Shown piece after piece: positions 8,477-16,904 of a DNA stretch of 50,617 nt. Both the position numbers and the translations under genes were made by a program. Positions within the stretch are counted from its first letter, which is position 1, and each line of letters starts with the position of its first letter. A model generated the notes under the pieces. That model made no database searches and was not told where the DNA came from. It saw nothing but the letters and a program-made list of their open reading frames with translations. The stretch lies in NCBI GenBank assembly GCA_012520725.1, contig JAAYNQ010000080.1, positions 1-50,617 of the forward strand, read 5' to 3'. This DNA comes from Syntrophomonadaceae bacterium (GTDB lineage Bacteria > Bacillota > Syntrophomonadia > Syntrophomonadales > Syntrophomonadaceae).

Positions 8477-8659
8477 TTATCCTAAGAATGTCATCAGTTT
8501 TTCACTGGTCTGCTGGCAGGCTTTGGCAGACTGCTGGAACATCTGCTTGCACTGGGGATCCTGAACTTCCGAAGCATAAAAGTCGAATTTTTTCTGCATG
8601 ATTTGATGGGATCCGATTAAATGCCTTAAATTTTGTAGTTCCATGTGATTCAAGGTCAT
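8477..8659 (-). CDS. small spore-coat-associated protein (CotF-related)
   Basis: Sixty-residue helical protein that resembles the N-terminal half of CotF-like proteins (LRHLIGSHQIMQKKFDFYA, then QDPQCKQMFQQSAKACQQ). The ATG at 8659 is chosen because AAAGGAGC precedes it; the frame is open for 40 more codons upstream, but without a ribosome site. Clostridial genomes commonly have such a short partner beside the longer coat F gene. Upstream (8660-8831) is AT-rich and holds the presumed promoter, then the direct-repeat array. Confidence 0.72.
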   Translation of the reverse strand: MTLNHMELQNLRHLIGSHQIMQKKFDFYASEVQDPQCKQMFQQSAKACQQTSEKLMTFLG

Positions 8660-8831
8660 TTCATGTGCTCCTTTCTTTAGGGAATTTTTATTGGATAACA
8701 ATAATAGCTTGCGTAGAATTTTTTCTAATATACTCTGGATATAGTGGGTCTTAGTGGCAGTTGAGCTGGATTTTGCCAAATTAAATGAACTTTTCTGATG
8801 ATTATTTAGAACGGAGCATGCACAGACACAT

Positions 8832-8990
8832 CTTCCTTATAATGAGCAAGAATCACGAAAAAGGAGGAAAAAACAATAACAAAGGAGGATTTGTACAGCT
8901 TCCCTTATTATGAGCAAGAATCGCCGTCAGGATGTAGAAATAGTCAAAGTGACTATGGGTACAGCTTCCTTTAATAATGAGCGGGAATCA
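8832..8990. repeat. three-copy direct repeat with 66-67 bp period
   Basis: The core CTTCCYTTAT-ATGAGCAAGAATC starts at 8832, 8899 and 8965 (periods 67 and 66 bp); copies 2 and 3 are also preceded by GTACAG. Core lengths are 24, 25 and 26 bases, so the copies differ by single-base indels. Between copies the sequence is not conserved. Overlapping tiny frames on the plus strand (8842-8913, 23 codons; 8910-9014, 34 codons) join at an ATGA, but the indels argue against coding. The array lies 170 bp upstream of the coat genes and downstream of the HlyD gene, both minus strand. Confidence 0.75.
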
Positions 8991-9054
8991 ATGAAGCAAT
9001 TCCTGGGACTTTAAGAACCCAGGAACCGGCCTGAAGCAATCTATTCTCGTGATT

Positions 9055-10218
9055 TTACTCCAGGGGTTTAACTTTAGTATTAGCCTTGAGCTGCAAATTG
9101 CCATCCTTTACTATTAGATCGCCTTCCCTCAAACCCTCTTTTATTTCTACTCTATCACCATCATTGAGGCCGGTTTCAACTTCCCTGAGTACTATGCGTT
9201 GTTCCTGGACAAGCATGACCTGGCCTTTGTCTTCACCCTGGGGGCGCAGGCTTTCAATGGGAATGGTTATCACATTATCCAGGTGTTTGGTTTCTATAGC
9301 CACCCTTACCTCGTAGCCGGGTTTAAGATTGGCCTTATCATTCAGACTAATAATGAGCGGTACCCGCCTTTGAATGACCCCCAGGGCCGACATCTTCTCT
9401 TCTGCCCGGGGATATATTTTAACCACCCTGCCAGTCAATACCTTGTTTTCCAAAACCGGGGCCGTTATTGAGACTTTTTGTCCCACCTGAACCTGGGCCA
9501 GGTCATCGCTTAAGATATCGGCCTTGATTTCCAAATCCTGCCCAGTAGCCAGGGTGGACAAAAGCAGGCCGGGAGACACCCATTGTCCTGTTTTTACTGG
9601 AAGCTCAAGTACAACTCCCTGAACCGGGCTGAAAACTTTTAGCTCTTTTTCCATCCGGAGCAGCTTCTCCCGGGAGTCATTTAGACCTTTAAGCTGGGAC
9701 TGCAAGGTATTAAGATGGGATTTCTGTTCCTCCCAGGCCTGCTTAGCGGTCTGCATGTTTAAAAGGGCTTGCTCGTATTCACTGACACTGATAGCCCCCT
9801 TATCAAATAATTCCTGGCTACGGGTCAGATTGGCGGCAGCATCCTGGTGCTGAAGTTCCATCCGTTTGACTGCAGCGGCGGCAGCGTTGGCTGAAGCCTG
9901 GGTCTGAGCCAGCAGGGATTGGTTTTCGCTTAACTGTAGTTGCAGAGTGGGATTGTCCAACTCCATGAGCAGGGTGTCCGCTTCAACCTCCTGACCTATC
10001 TCAACCTGAATATTTTTTACCTGGGCATTCTGGGTGGCGTATAAATCATAGTCCTGGGCTGCCTGTACCACTGCGGTGTCTTCTACCTTGATACTGATGG
10101 ATCCCCTTTGAACCTGAATGCTTGCTACTTCCATAGGGTAACTGCTCTGCCATAATAATCCTGCCAATACTGCTACCCCTATTAAGACTATGATGTACAG
10201 CAGCTTTTTGTTTTTCAT
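9055..10218 (-). CDS. HlyD/MacA-type periplasmic-adaptor-like membrane fusion protein
   Basis: 387-aa protein with one N-terminal membrane anchor (LLYIIVLIGVAVLAGLL), a biotinyl-lipoyl-like half motif, a coiled-coil hairpin at about 85-200 (SEYEQALLNMQTAKQAWEEQ) and beta-barrel and membrane-proximal domains ending in LREVETGLNDGDRVEI. It is the partner of the FtsX-type permease just upstream (17 bp gap). The ATG at 10218 follows AGGAGGGG. In monoderm bacteria such adaptors work with MacB-like transporters in export of peptides, lipids or antibiotics; the substrate is unknown. Confidence 0.88.
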   Translation of the reverse strand: MKNKKLLYIIVLIGVAVLAGLLWQSSYPMEVASIQVQRGSISIKVEDTAVVQAAQDYDLYATQNAQVKNIQVEIGQEVEADTLLMELDNPTLQLQLSENQSLLAQTQASANAAAAAVKRMELQHQDAAANLTRSQELFDKGAISVSEYEQALLNMQTAKQAWEEQKSHLNTLQSQLKGLNDSREKLLRMEKELKVFSPVQGVVLELPVKTGQWVSPGLLLSTLATGQDLEIKADILSDDLAQVQVGQKVSITAPVLENKVLTGRVVKIYPRAEEKMSALGVIQRRVPLIISLNDKANLKPGYEVRVAIETKHLDNVITIPIESLRPQGEDKGQVMLVQEQRIVLREVETGLNDGDRVEIKEGLREGDLIVKDGNLQLKANTKVKPLE

Positions 10219-10235
10219 AAATATATCCCCTCCTA

Positions 10236-12620
10236 TCAATCTATATTCTTGGATAGCTCTATAATATCCAGCTTTTTAATACCCCGGCTGGCTGCCCATT
10301 GCCCCAGGAGTACAAAAACCAGCCCTCCCAGGGCGGCCAGGGCATAGCTCAGAGGGTAAATTACTACCGGCATATACCACATATCGAACTGCATCGAGCT
10401 AAAATACAACTCGGCCAAAACCTTTCCTGCCGGCAGGCCCAGAACTAAGGCCGGAAGGGCCTGGGGGATGGTTTCCTTCCACATAATGCCTGCTACCTCC
10501 TGCCGGGTAAAGCCAAGGGTGAGCAGGGAAGCCAGTTCTCTTTTACGTTCATTAAAACCCATAATAGCCGAATTGTAAACAATGACAAAGCCCAGTATTA
10601 CCGAAAAGATTATCATGACCCCTACCATGTAAATCATGCTGTCCATCATGCTCAAAATATTATCCCGTTCTTTTTGCCGGCTTACTATGGAGTTTATCCC
10701 GGTCATATCAGACAATGCTTTTTCTATACCGGCCGCCCGGCCTGGATCTACCTTTATCAGAGCTCCAGTAATCAGCTGGGATTCATGTATAATCCGGTTG
10801 GCTTGAGCCAGGGAGACATAGGATTCGTTGCCAAAGAGCTGGTAGTTAATAGACACGATTTTAAGCTGGGCGTAGCGATTGGGACCCAGACCCAGGAGGG
10901 TTTCCAACTCCACTGTATCACCTACCTTAAGGCCCAGTCTTTCCGCGCTTCGACGGCTGATAAGCATTCCTTCCTGCGGAATCGGTATAAATGTGCCATC
11001 TTCCCGGGTGGGGTGCTTAAGGGTGCTGGAGGGGTGAATGCCCACCAGTACGTCTTCCTCACTCCGGCCTCCCTGATAGACCCGAATAGGCAAGGTAAAA
11101 TAGCCTTCAATAAGTTCCACTCCTTCCAGACGGGAGATGTTTAGCAGCTCTGATTCCTTAATAGGCTGATTAAAGCTGAGCATATAGTCATAATTGGACT
11201 CCCGGTTGAAGTGCTGATCCATCAAGTAGTCCACCGCATCATTGGTAAACATGGATAATATCAATAAAGCCACGGCTGAACTTATGCCCAGGATGCTGAC
11301 CAGCATGCGGAAGCGGTTGCGGCTGATGGTGCGGAAGGCCATTTTCCAGGAGGAGGAGAGTCTGCTCCAGAGCCAGTTGCATTTTTCTACCAGGGAGCGG
11401 ATGCTGGAGCTTGGGGGCTGGGGACGCATGGATTCGGCCGGACTGATCTTCAATATGGGCCGGGAAGCTGAGAATCCAGCCAGGGCTCCTAAGCCTAAGC
11501 TAAGTATAATGCTATATAGAATAACCTGGTAATTAACCCCTCCAATAGCTCGGGGCAGGTTAAAAAACATGGCGTATAAATCTGAGAAATAAGAGGCCAT
11601 TAATACTCCACTACCTATGCCCAGCAATGCTCCACCGGTACAGATCAAAATGGCATAAGAACTGAAATGGAAGATAATCTGTGCATTATCAAACCCCAGT
11701 GCTTTCATAATACCGATTTGACTGCGCTGGGTTTTTATCATGCGACGAAGGATAATGAATTGTATAGCGGCCGCTATGGATAAAAATATCAGAGGGAGAA
11801 AAAGAGATATGGCTTCCAGCCCTTCCAATTCGCCCTCCAAAGCGGCATGACTTAATTGATCCTGGCGAGGGAAGCTGGCCAGGTTGCCATAAGGAGTCAG
11901 AATCTCTTTAATGGATTGCACTGCCCTATCCTGATCCACACCGGGGGCAAACTGAACCAGGAGCTGATTAAACTGTCCCGGCAGGTTGAATAAATGCTGG
12001 GCTTGGTTTAAAGGCAGCATCATAATTCCAAAGGTCTCATGATCAGGGAGCAAATTGGCAGCATCTTTCATGATATAAGTAAATTCAGGTCCGGCAGCAG
12101 TTCCTACGATCTTGACTGGATATTTTCGGTTTTCTGCTATTATATCTACCGTATCGCCAAAAGTCAGGCCATTAGCTTCAAAATAGGCAGGATTGACCAT
12201 GGCTTCAATCCCGCCCCCGGCTGGATAGGGAGAAAAAAAGCGGCCTTGTATAAGCTCGATCCCATTAACCTGTTTATCCAGGGGCAGGTCATAGGAGGTT
12301 AAGCGCAAGGTGGCTCGCTCCTGATCCTTTTTCCATACCGGTACGTCCTTCTGAATGCGGCCGGAAGCCAGGCTTACCCCGGGCACTCTTTCCACCTGTT
12401 TGATTATTGATTCAGGGGCTCTGACCACGTAAAAGTAATAATCGGCAAAGTTATTTTCCTGGTAAAAATACTGTTGAGATTGGCTGAGATTGAAGAAAGC
12501 GGTAGTTATGCCAATATATAAGGAAATCCCAACCGCTATGATTACTGCCAGGCCTAGAAATTGGCTCCGGCTGCCTTTAATGATATGAAGTAATCTGCGG
12601 TTAAGCACTTTCATTACCAT
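10236..12620 (-). CDS. ABC transporter permease, FtsX/MacB type with duplicated core
   Basis: 794-aa permease with two FtsX domains: hydrophobic helices at about residues 15-40, 270-400 and again 430-460 and 660-790, with two large extracytoplasmic MacB-PCD-like domains between. Such duplicated proteins act as both permease halves of lipoprotein- or peptide-handling exporters. It overlaps the ATPase gene by 7 bp; the alternative ATG at 12614 is equally possible. Middle gene of the operon ATPase, permease, adaptor. Confidence 0.9.
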   Translation of the reverse strand: MVMKVLNRRLLHIIKGSRSQFLGLAVIIAVGISLYIGITTAFFNLSQSQQYFYQENNFADYYFYVVRAPESIIKQVERVPGVSLASGRIQKDVPVWKKDQERATLRLTSYDLPLDKQVNGIELIQGRFFSPYPAGGGIEAMVNPAYFEANGLTFGDTVDIIAENRKYPVKIVGTAAGPEFTYIMKDAANLLPDHETFGIMMLPLNQAQHLFNLPGQFNQLLVQFAPGVDQDRAVQSIKEILTPYGNLASFPRQDQLSHAALEGELEGLEAISLFLPLIFLSIAAAIQFIILRRMIKTQRSQIGIMKALGFDNAQIIFHFSSYAILICTGGALLGIGSGVLMASYFSDLYAMFFNLPRAIGGVNYQVILYSIILSLGLGALAGFSASRPILKISPAESMRPQPPSSSIRSLVEKCNWLWSRLSSSWKMAFRTISRNRFRMLVSILGISSAVALLILSMFTNDAVDYLMDQHFNRESNYDYMLSFNQPIKESELLNISRLEGVELIEGYFTLPIRVYQGGRSEEDVLVGIHPSSTLKHPTREDGTFIPIPQEGMLISRRSAERLGLKVGDTVELETLLGLGPNRYAQLKIVSINYQLFGNESYVSLAQANRIIHESQLITGALIKVDPGRAAGIEKALSDMTGINSIVSRQKERDNILSMMDSMIYMVGVMIIFSVILGFVIVYNSAIMGFNERKRELASLLTLGFTRQEVAGIMWKETIPQALPALVLGLPAGKVLAELYFSSMQFDMWYMPVVIYPLSYALAALGGLVFVLLGQWAASRGIKKLDIIELSKNID

Positions 12621-13330
12621 TCAATCCTTTCCGGGGGTAGGGGAGATTCATTTACAATGATTTCGGCAATCTCACCGCTGCGCATTCGGACCAATCGATC
12701 AGCCATGGCTCCAATGGCTGTGTTATGGGTCACTATTATGACGGTGCTGCCCATGGTATCCCGGGTCTGTTTCAAGAGCTGCAGAATGCTTATTCCGGTC
12801 TGAAAATCCAGGGCTCCGGTGGGCTCGTCACAGAGCAGGAGGGTAGGGTTCTTTACCATGGCCCGGGCGATGGAAACCCGCTGTTGTTCACCCCCGCTAA
12901 GTTGAGAGGGAAAATGGTCCCGGCGCTGTTCCAGGCCCACCTGAGATAAAACCTCCCGGGTTGGCAATGGATTCTTCACCAACTCGGCGGCTAAGGCTAC
13001 GTTTTCTTCGGCGGTAAGGTCTGATATAAGGTTGTAAAACTGGAAGACAAAGCCGATTTCGTGGCGACGAAACTGGGTTAATTGCTGGTCGCTGGCCTGG
13101 CTAAGATGGCGGTTTTTATAAACTATGTCTCCGTTGCTGGGCCTATCCATGCCCCCAATCAGATTTAAGAGAGTGCTTTTCCCAGACCCGCTGGGACCCA
13201 GGATAACCAGGATTTCTCCCCGGTATATATCCAGGCTGCTTTCTTTCAGGGCTTCCACTCTGATTTCACCCATAACGTAAGTTTTGCTAACCCCTTTTAA
13301 TTGCATTAATAAGTCTTGATTCACAGGCAA
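12614..13330 (-). CDS. ABC transporter ATP-binding protein, LolD/MacB type
   Basis: 238-aa ATPase with Walker [14 protein letters not shown]-loop FVFQFYNLI, signature [15 protein letters not shown], Walker [13 protein letters not shown] and H-loop VTHN; the GALDFQTG stretch is typical of the MacB/LolD/SalX group. First gene of the three-gene export operon. Upstream palindromes at 13396-13424 suggest repressor control. Confidence 0.93.
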   Translation of the reverse strand: MPVNQDLLMQLKGVSKTYVMGEIRVEALKESSLDIYRGEILVILGPSGSGKSTLLNLIGGMDRPSNGDIVYKNRHLSQASDQQLTQFRRHEIGFVFQFYNLISDLTAEENVALAAELVKNPLPTREVLSQVGLEQRRDHFPSQLSGGEQQRVSIARAMVKNPTLLLCDEPTGALDFQTGISILQLLKQTRDTMGSTVIIVTHNTAIGAMADRLVRMRSGEIAEIIVNESPLPPERIEW

Positions 13331-13395
13331 CTTCCTCTAGGAATTATTTGGCTGGTGATTATTTGGAGTTTCAGCCGTTTCTCACCTATTTTGTG

Positions 13396-13424
13396 CTAAA
13401 TGATTTAGTATTACTATGGTAATA
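13396..13424. promoter_or_regulatory. two adjacent palindromes upstream of the ABC export operon
   Basis: CTAAATGATTTAG (13396-13408, perfect around the central G) abuts TATTAC-TATG-GTAATA (13409-13424, perfect 6-base arms). They lie 65-95 bp before the ATPase start. Dyads with TAC...GTA arms are typical operators for TetR- or MarR-type repressors; no such regulator gene is in the window. Further upstream, 13475-13500 holds another 9-base inverted repeat AAGGATTCA/TGAATCCTT. Confidence 0.5.
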
Positions 13425-13560
13425 GTGTTTCATTTTACTCTTTCCATAAAAGGATCTTTTGGCAATAAACTATTAAGGATTCATTGGCTGTTGAATCCTT
13501 TCGCCAAAACCGCTTCTTTTTCCTTTAAGGGATAATATTAAAGTATAATGAGGCAGGTGA

Positions 13561-13792
13561 ACGCAGCTCGCCCCTACAGACTTACAACGATGTTTTTGGG
13601 CCTGGCGAGGATTGTAGGGGCGGTCTTCGAGCGCCTGCCCGGGCTTGCGACGGATTTCGGGTAGTGGATAGACTGCCCGTGATGTTTATTACGGTATCCC
13701 AGTGGATGGAGGAGCGGGCGAGCGCAGCTAGCCCCTACAGACATCCGACGTAGGCTGTACGGAATGAGCGACCACAGCTCGCCCTACCAATT
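13561..13792. repeat. palindromic repeat cluster R3 (mostly reversed orientation)
   Basis: Between the ABC operon and the MFS gene. Contains reversed, partly decayed hairpins at about 13565-13583, 13712-13741 and 13764-13790 (GAGC/GCTC stem type ending in CCCTAC) and one forward copy at 13614-13645 of the GGGGCGGTC-TTC-GA type with an imperfect stem. Compared with the other clusters this one is more degenerate. Confidence 0.75.
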
Positions 13793-13799
13793 TGCTACG

Positions 13800-15020
13800 T
13801 TAACTATGGATGTCAGAGACCCGTCCGTCGGGCTTACCCTGTTCCTCCTGGGGTTCGGAGGGGGGAATAAAACGGGCTACCACCAGGCTTAGCAGTCCCA
13901 GTATGCCAGCAGCGATAAATACCGCTTGATAGCCCAGGCCGGCCCACAACAAGCCACCCAGGAAGGGGACGGTCATGGAAACCCCATGATCCAGGGTGAT
14001 GCCCATTGATATGCTGGGAGCCAGATCAGCGCTGGAATCCACAATCCGGTTTAAATAAGTAACCCGGGCCATGGTAATGGCAAACAATACCTGGTCGGCT
14101 ACAAAACAGGACATGATGATGATTAGAGCGATGGAGTCTGAAAAAATATCTTGGGCAAAGGCGTACAAAATGCACAAAGAAGTAACCAATATGGCATCAA
14201 TGGATAATACCTTTCGCTCTCCCCAGGCATCGATGGCCCGACCCAGGAGAGGACGAAAAACCAAACCGATCAGGGTGGCTATGATACCCAGTAAGGCAAA
14301 AGATTCGACTCCACAGTGAAAGATCTTAATCAGCACCCAGGGTGCAAAAGTTAAAAACACCTGTTTACGGGCTCCAAAAATCATATTGATCAGATAAAAA
14401 AGACCATATTTGCGTTTCAACAAGAGTTTGGGTTTGGCTTTGCTTACCCGCTCGGCTTTAATACCATATAATAACAGGGCTGCAATAAAGGTAAAGGTTC
14501 CGGCCAGGCCAAATATGACGGGAAAAGAAAAGTTGGCATAGGATACACCAAAGTATACCAGGGTCATGCCCAGCAACAACCCCAAGGCTTCCAGGGCCCC
14601 CAAGTCGCCCATTAACTTGCCTTCCCGGCCTTTATCAGCCAGGCGTAAAGCTATAGAAGATTTTACTACCATGTATACATGAGCCCCGGTACTCCACATC
14701 AGCATCCATAAGACCACCATGCTCATATTGGGGGCCAGGAAACCCTGTCCCCACAGAGATAAAGCCAGCAAGAGGGACATCAGGGCTGCGATGCGGGTAT
14801 CAGCCAGAAACATAAACAAGGAAAAAATAAAAGCACATAAAAACCCGGGCAGCTCCCGGGGAAATTCCAGAGCCCCCCGGGCTACTTCATCGATATTATG
14901 AACCTGGGACAGGTAATTGTTAAAAGAAGGGTCATAGAGTCCTGCGTACAGACCCCAAAGGCAGCTGGCAGCTGCAAAAAGCAATAGGGGAGTTATTAAT
15001 GTTTTGCGATTAGATTCCAT
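13800..15020 (-). CDS. MFS transporter
   Basis: 406-aa integral membrane protein with about twelve hydrophobic segments and the major facilitator fold; the loop after helix 2 is short and the characteristic segment FRPLLGRAIDAWGERKVL between helices 8 and 9 corresponds to the second-half motif A. N-terminus LFAAASCLWGLYAGLYDPSFNNYL. Start ATG is preceded by AAAAGGAG. Substrate cannot be told. Gene stands alone, downstream of the flavoprotein gene on the same strand with a 309-bp gap. Confidence 0.85.
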   Translation of the reverse strand: MESNRKTLITPLLLFAAASCLWGLYAGLYDPSFNNYLSQVHNIDEVARGALEFPRELPGFLCAFIFSLFMFLADTRIAALMSLLLALSLWGQGFLAPNMSMVVLWMLMWSTGAHVYMVVKSSIALRLADKGREGKLMGDLGALEALGLLLGMTLVYFGVSYANFSFPVIFGLAGTFTFIAALLLYGIKAERVSKAKPKLLLKRKYGLFYLINMIFGARKQVFLTFAPWVLIKIFHCGVESFALLGIIATLIGLVFRPLLGRAIDAWGERKVLSIDAILVTSLCILYAFAQDIFSDSIALIIIMSCFVADQVLFAITMARVTYLNRIVDSSADLAPSISMGITLDHGVSMTVPFLGGLLWAGLGYQAVFIAAGILGLLSLVVARFIPPSEPQEEQGKPDGRVSDIHS

Positions 15021-15148
15021 CCTCAGAACTCCTTTTAAGTATTACCTCAATAATTGTATACCTTGGAGTAAGAGCTGGAAAGCACAAGATATGGAAGTGA
15101 GGAAAGGAATTATCCTAAGCTTCTTCCTAAGGTAAACTTTTATATCAT

Positions 15149-15237
15149 GGGTTGCAGGGATAAATATCCGTCAACTGAATACCCAGGGCCAGCTGCCGGT
15201 TCCGAATTCCCAGAGGATGTCAGGAGTGCCGCAACCC
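15149..15237. other. intergenic element closed by a GGGTTGC/GCAACCC stem
   Basis: The 309-bp gap between the MFS and flavoprotein genes contains a perfect 7-base pair of arms GGGTTGC (15149-15155) and GCAACCC (15231-15237) enclosing inner hairpins (near GGATAAATATCC, and GGCCAGCTGCC) and a repeated GAAT-CCCAG word (15178 and 15205). It resembles a structured leader for the MFS gene on the minus strand, but I could not match it to a known riboswitch class. The rest of the gap shows no gene. Confidence 0.35.
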
Positions 15238-15329
15238 GTATAAAAAGCATGATTTATTTGCATGGGCGGGCATCTCCTGCTATTGGAGTCGTGGGGTGAA
15301 AACTCCCATTTTGTCTGCTTGCACTGGCA

Positions 15330-16661
15330 TCAGAAGCGGTTGATGGCAGTCAGGACCGGATCCCAAAGGGGGCTGAAAGGCGGTGAGTAAGCCAGGTCCA
15401 GGTTGTATAAGTCATCTATTTTGCATCTGCTGGCCAGGGCAGCAGCTATAGTATCTATGCGCTTGCCGGCACCGGAAAAGCCTACAATCTGTCCCCCCAA
15501 TAGCTGACGGCTGTCTGGTTCTACTGTTAATTTAACCCAAATTAATCCAGCATCAGGGTAGTAAGGAACCCGGGTGCGGGATTTAATAGTACGGCTTATA
15601 TGAGCTATACCCAGATTCTTGCATTCCTGTTCCGATAAGCCGGTACGGGAAACCTCCATATCTATAATTCTACTGATACCGGTACCTAGAATCCCTTTAA
15701 AAGTCGCGTTGCCGCCGGCGGCATTTTCTCCTGCCACCCGGCCTTGTTTGTTGGCAGTAGTACCCATGGGAAAATATACTTCCTGCTCCGATATCAAATG
15801 CCAGACTGTAGCACAGTCTCCAGCCGCATAAATACCAGGCTGGTTGGTTTCCATTCTCCCATTCACCCGTATCGCCCGGCCAGTCCCCAATTCTATTCCA
15901 GCCTGGGCCGCTATTTCGCTGTTTGGCAGTACTCCCATGGACAGGATAACTATGTCGGCTGGAAAGGTATGGGAACCTACTGTCACTTCATTAACCCTAT
16001 CACGGCCTTGAAAGCCGGTAAGGGTGGAGTTGGTTAATACTGAAATACCTTGCTTTTCCATATAGCTGTGAACTATCTCGGCCAGATCCGGGTCCATATT
16101 AGTTAAAATCTGGGGGGCTTTCTCGATTACTCGAAGCTGGCAGCCATAAGCCAGCAGGTTTTCCACCATTTCCAGACCGATATATCCGGCCCCTACCACT
16201 ACTGCATGCTTGGGCTGGTATTCCTTAAGATAGGCCTTGATAGCCTGACTATCCTGAATGTTACGCAAAGTGAAAATGCCTTTTAATTCAGCTCCAGCTA
16301 AAGAGGGTCGCACAGGTCTGGCCCCAGTGGCAATAATTAATCGATCATATTCTTCGGTCCAGGATCTTGAGCCGGAAAGATCTTCTAATAGGATTTGTTT
16401 TTGCCGGCTATCAATTTTTACTGCCCTGCTTCCGGTAATGACCTGTGTACCCTGCCGGGCAAAGTCCTCCACCGTTCTGGCTATCAATGAATCATGATTT
16501 TTAATAATGTCTCCTATATAGTAGGGCAAACCGCAGGAAGAATATGAAATATATGAATTATCAGTAAAAACTTTTATATCCAGCTGGGGGTTCACTCGAC
16601 GGGCCTTGGCTGCTGCACTCATTCCGGCTGCAACTCCACCAATAATTCTCAAGCGTTCCAA
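15330..16661 (-). CDS. CoA-disulfide-reductase-like FAD/NAD(P)-dependent oxidoreductase
   Basis: 443-aa flavoprotein of the pyridine-nucleotide-disulfide family. FAD-binding GGVAAGMSAA at 8-17, single redox Cys43 in SSCGLPYY (as in CoA-disulfide reductase and NADH oxidase/peroxidase), NAD(P)-binding VVVGAGYIGLEMVE at about 156-168, second FAD motif GIYAAGDCA and C-terminal dimerisation domain ending in AYSPPFSPLWDP. Cys43 with the SSCG context favours CoA-disulfide or persulfide reduction over H2O-forming NADH oxidase. TTG start behind GAGGAGG. Its promoter region carries a palindrome (16730-16743). Confidence 0.88.
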   Translation of the reverse strand: MERLRIIGGVAAGMSAAAKARRVNPQLDIKVFTDNSYISYSSCGLPYYIGDIIKNHDSLIARTVEDFARQGTQVITGSRAVKIDSRQKQILLEDLSGSRSWTEEYDRLIIATGARPVRPSLAGAELKGIFTLRNIQDSQAIKAYLKEYQPKHAVVVGAGYIGLEMVENLLAYGCQLRVIEKAPQILTNMDPDLAEIVHSYMEKQGISVLTNSTLTGFQGRDRVNEVTVGSHTFPADIVILSMGVLPNSEIAAQAGIELGTGRAIRVNGRMETNQPGIYAAGDCATVWHLISEQEVYFPMGTTANKQGRVAGENAAGGNATFKGILGTGISRIIDMEVSRTGLSEQECKNLGIAHISRTIKSRTRVPYYPDAGLIWVKLTVEPDSRQLLGGQIVGFSGAGKRIDTIAAALASRCKIDDLYNLDLAYSPPFSPLWDPVLTAINRF

Positions 16662-16725
16662 TCTTAGCCCTCCTCATAATTAGCTTAATTAGTAATCAAT
16701 GGTATTACTAGTAAATTTTCTGCAT

Positions 16726-16754
16726 AGGATAGGATATATCCTACCTGAATACAA
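16726..16754 (-). promoter_or_regulatory. candidate promoter with palindromic operator for the flavoprotein gene
   Basis: On the minus strand TTGTAT (16749-16754) and TATCCT (16726-16731) are 17 bp apart. A perfect 14-base palindrome TAGGATATATCCTA (16730-16743) lies across the spacer and -10 region, an ideal place for a repressor. Confidence 0.45.
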
Positions 16755-16824
16755 ATAAAGCAAATCACCTATGGATAGTATTTAAGTTAGGGTCTGTTAT
16801 TTATGTACTCAATTGCGCTAACGC

Positions 16825-16853
16825 TTGTTAATATTTTTGAAAAATAGTACAAT
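16825..16853 (+). promoter_or_regulatory. sigma-A-type promoter of the degV gene
   Basis: TTGTTA at 16825-16830 and TACAAT at 16848-16853 separated by exactly 17 bp, about 50 bp before the DegV start. Confidence 0.65.
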
Positions 16854-16904
16854 GCTCTATATTGTTGATCTTAGTTGGGGATTTCGGGCGAGGAGGGACT
16901 TCTA

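Noticed and set aside
15149-15237. Known riboswitch (cobalamin, SAM, TPP, ykkC type)
   Set aside because: I could not find the core consensus of any of these classes in either strand.
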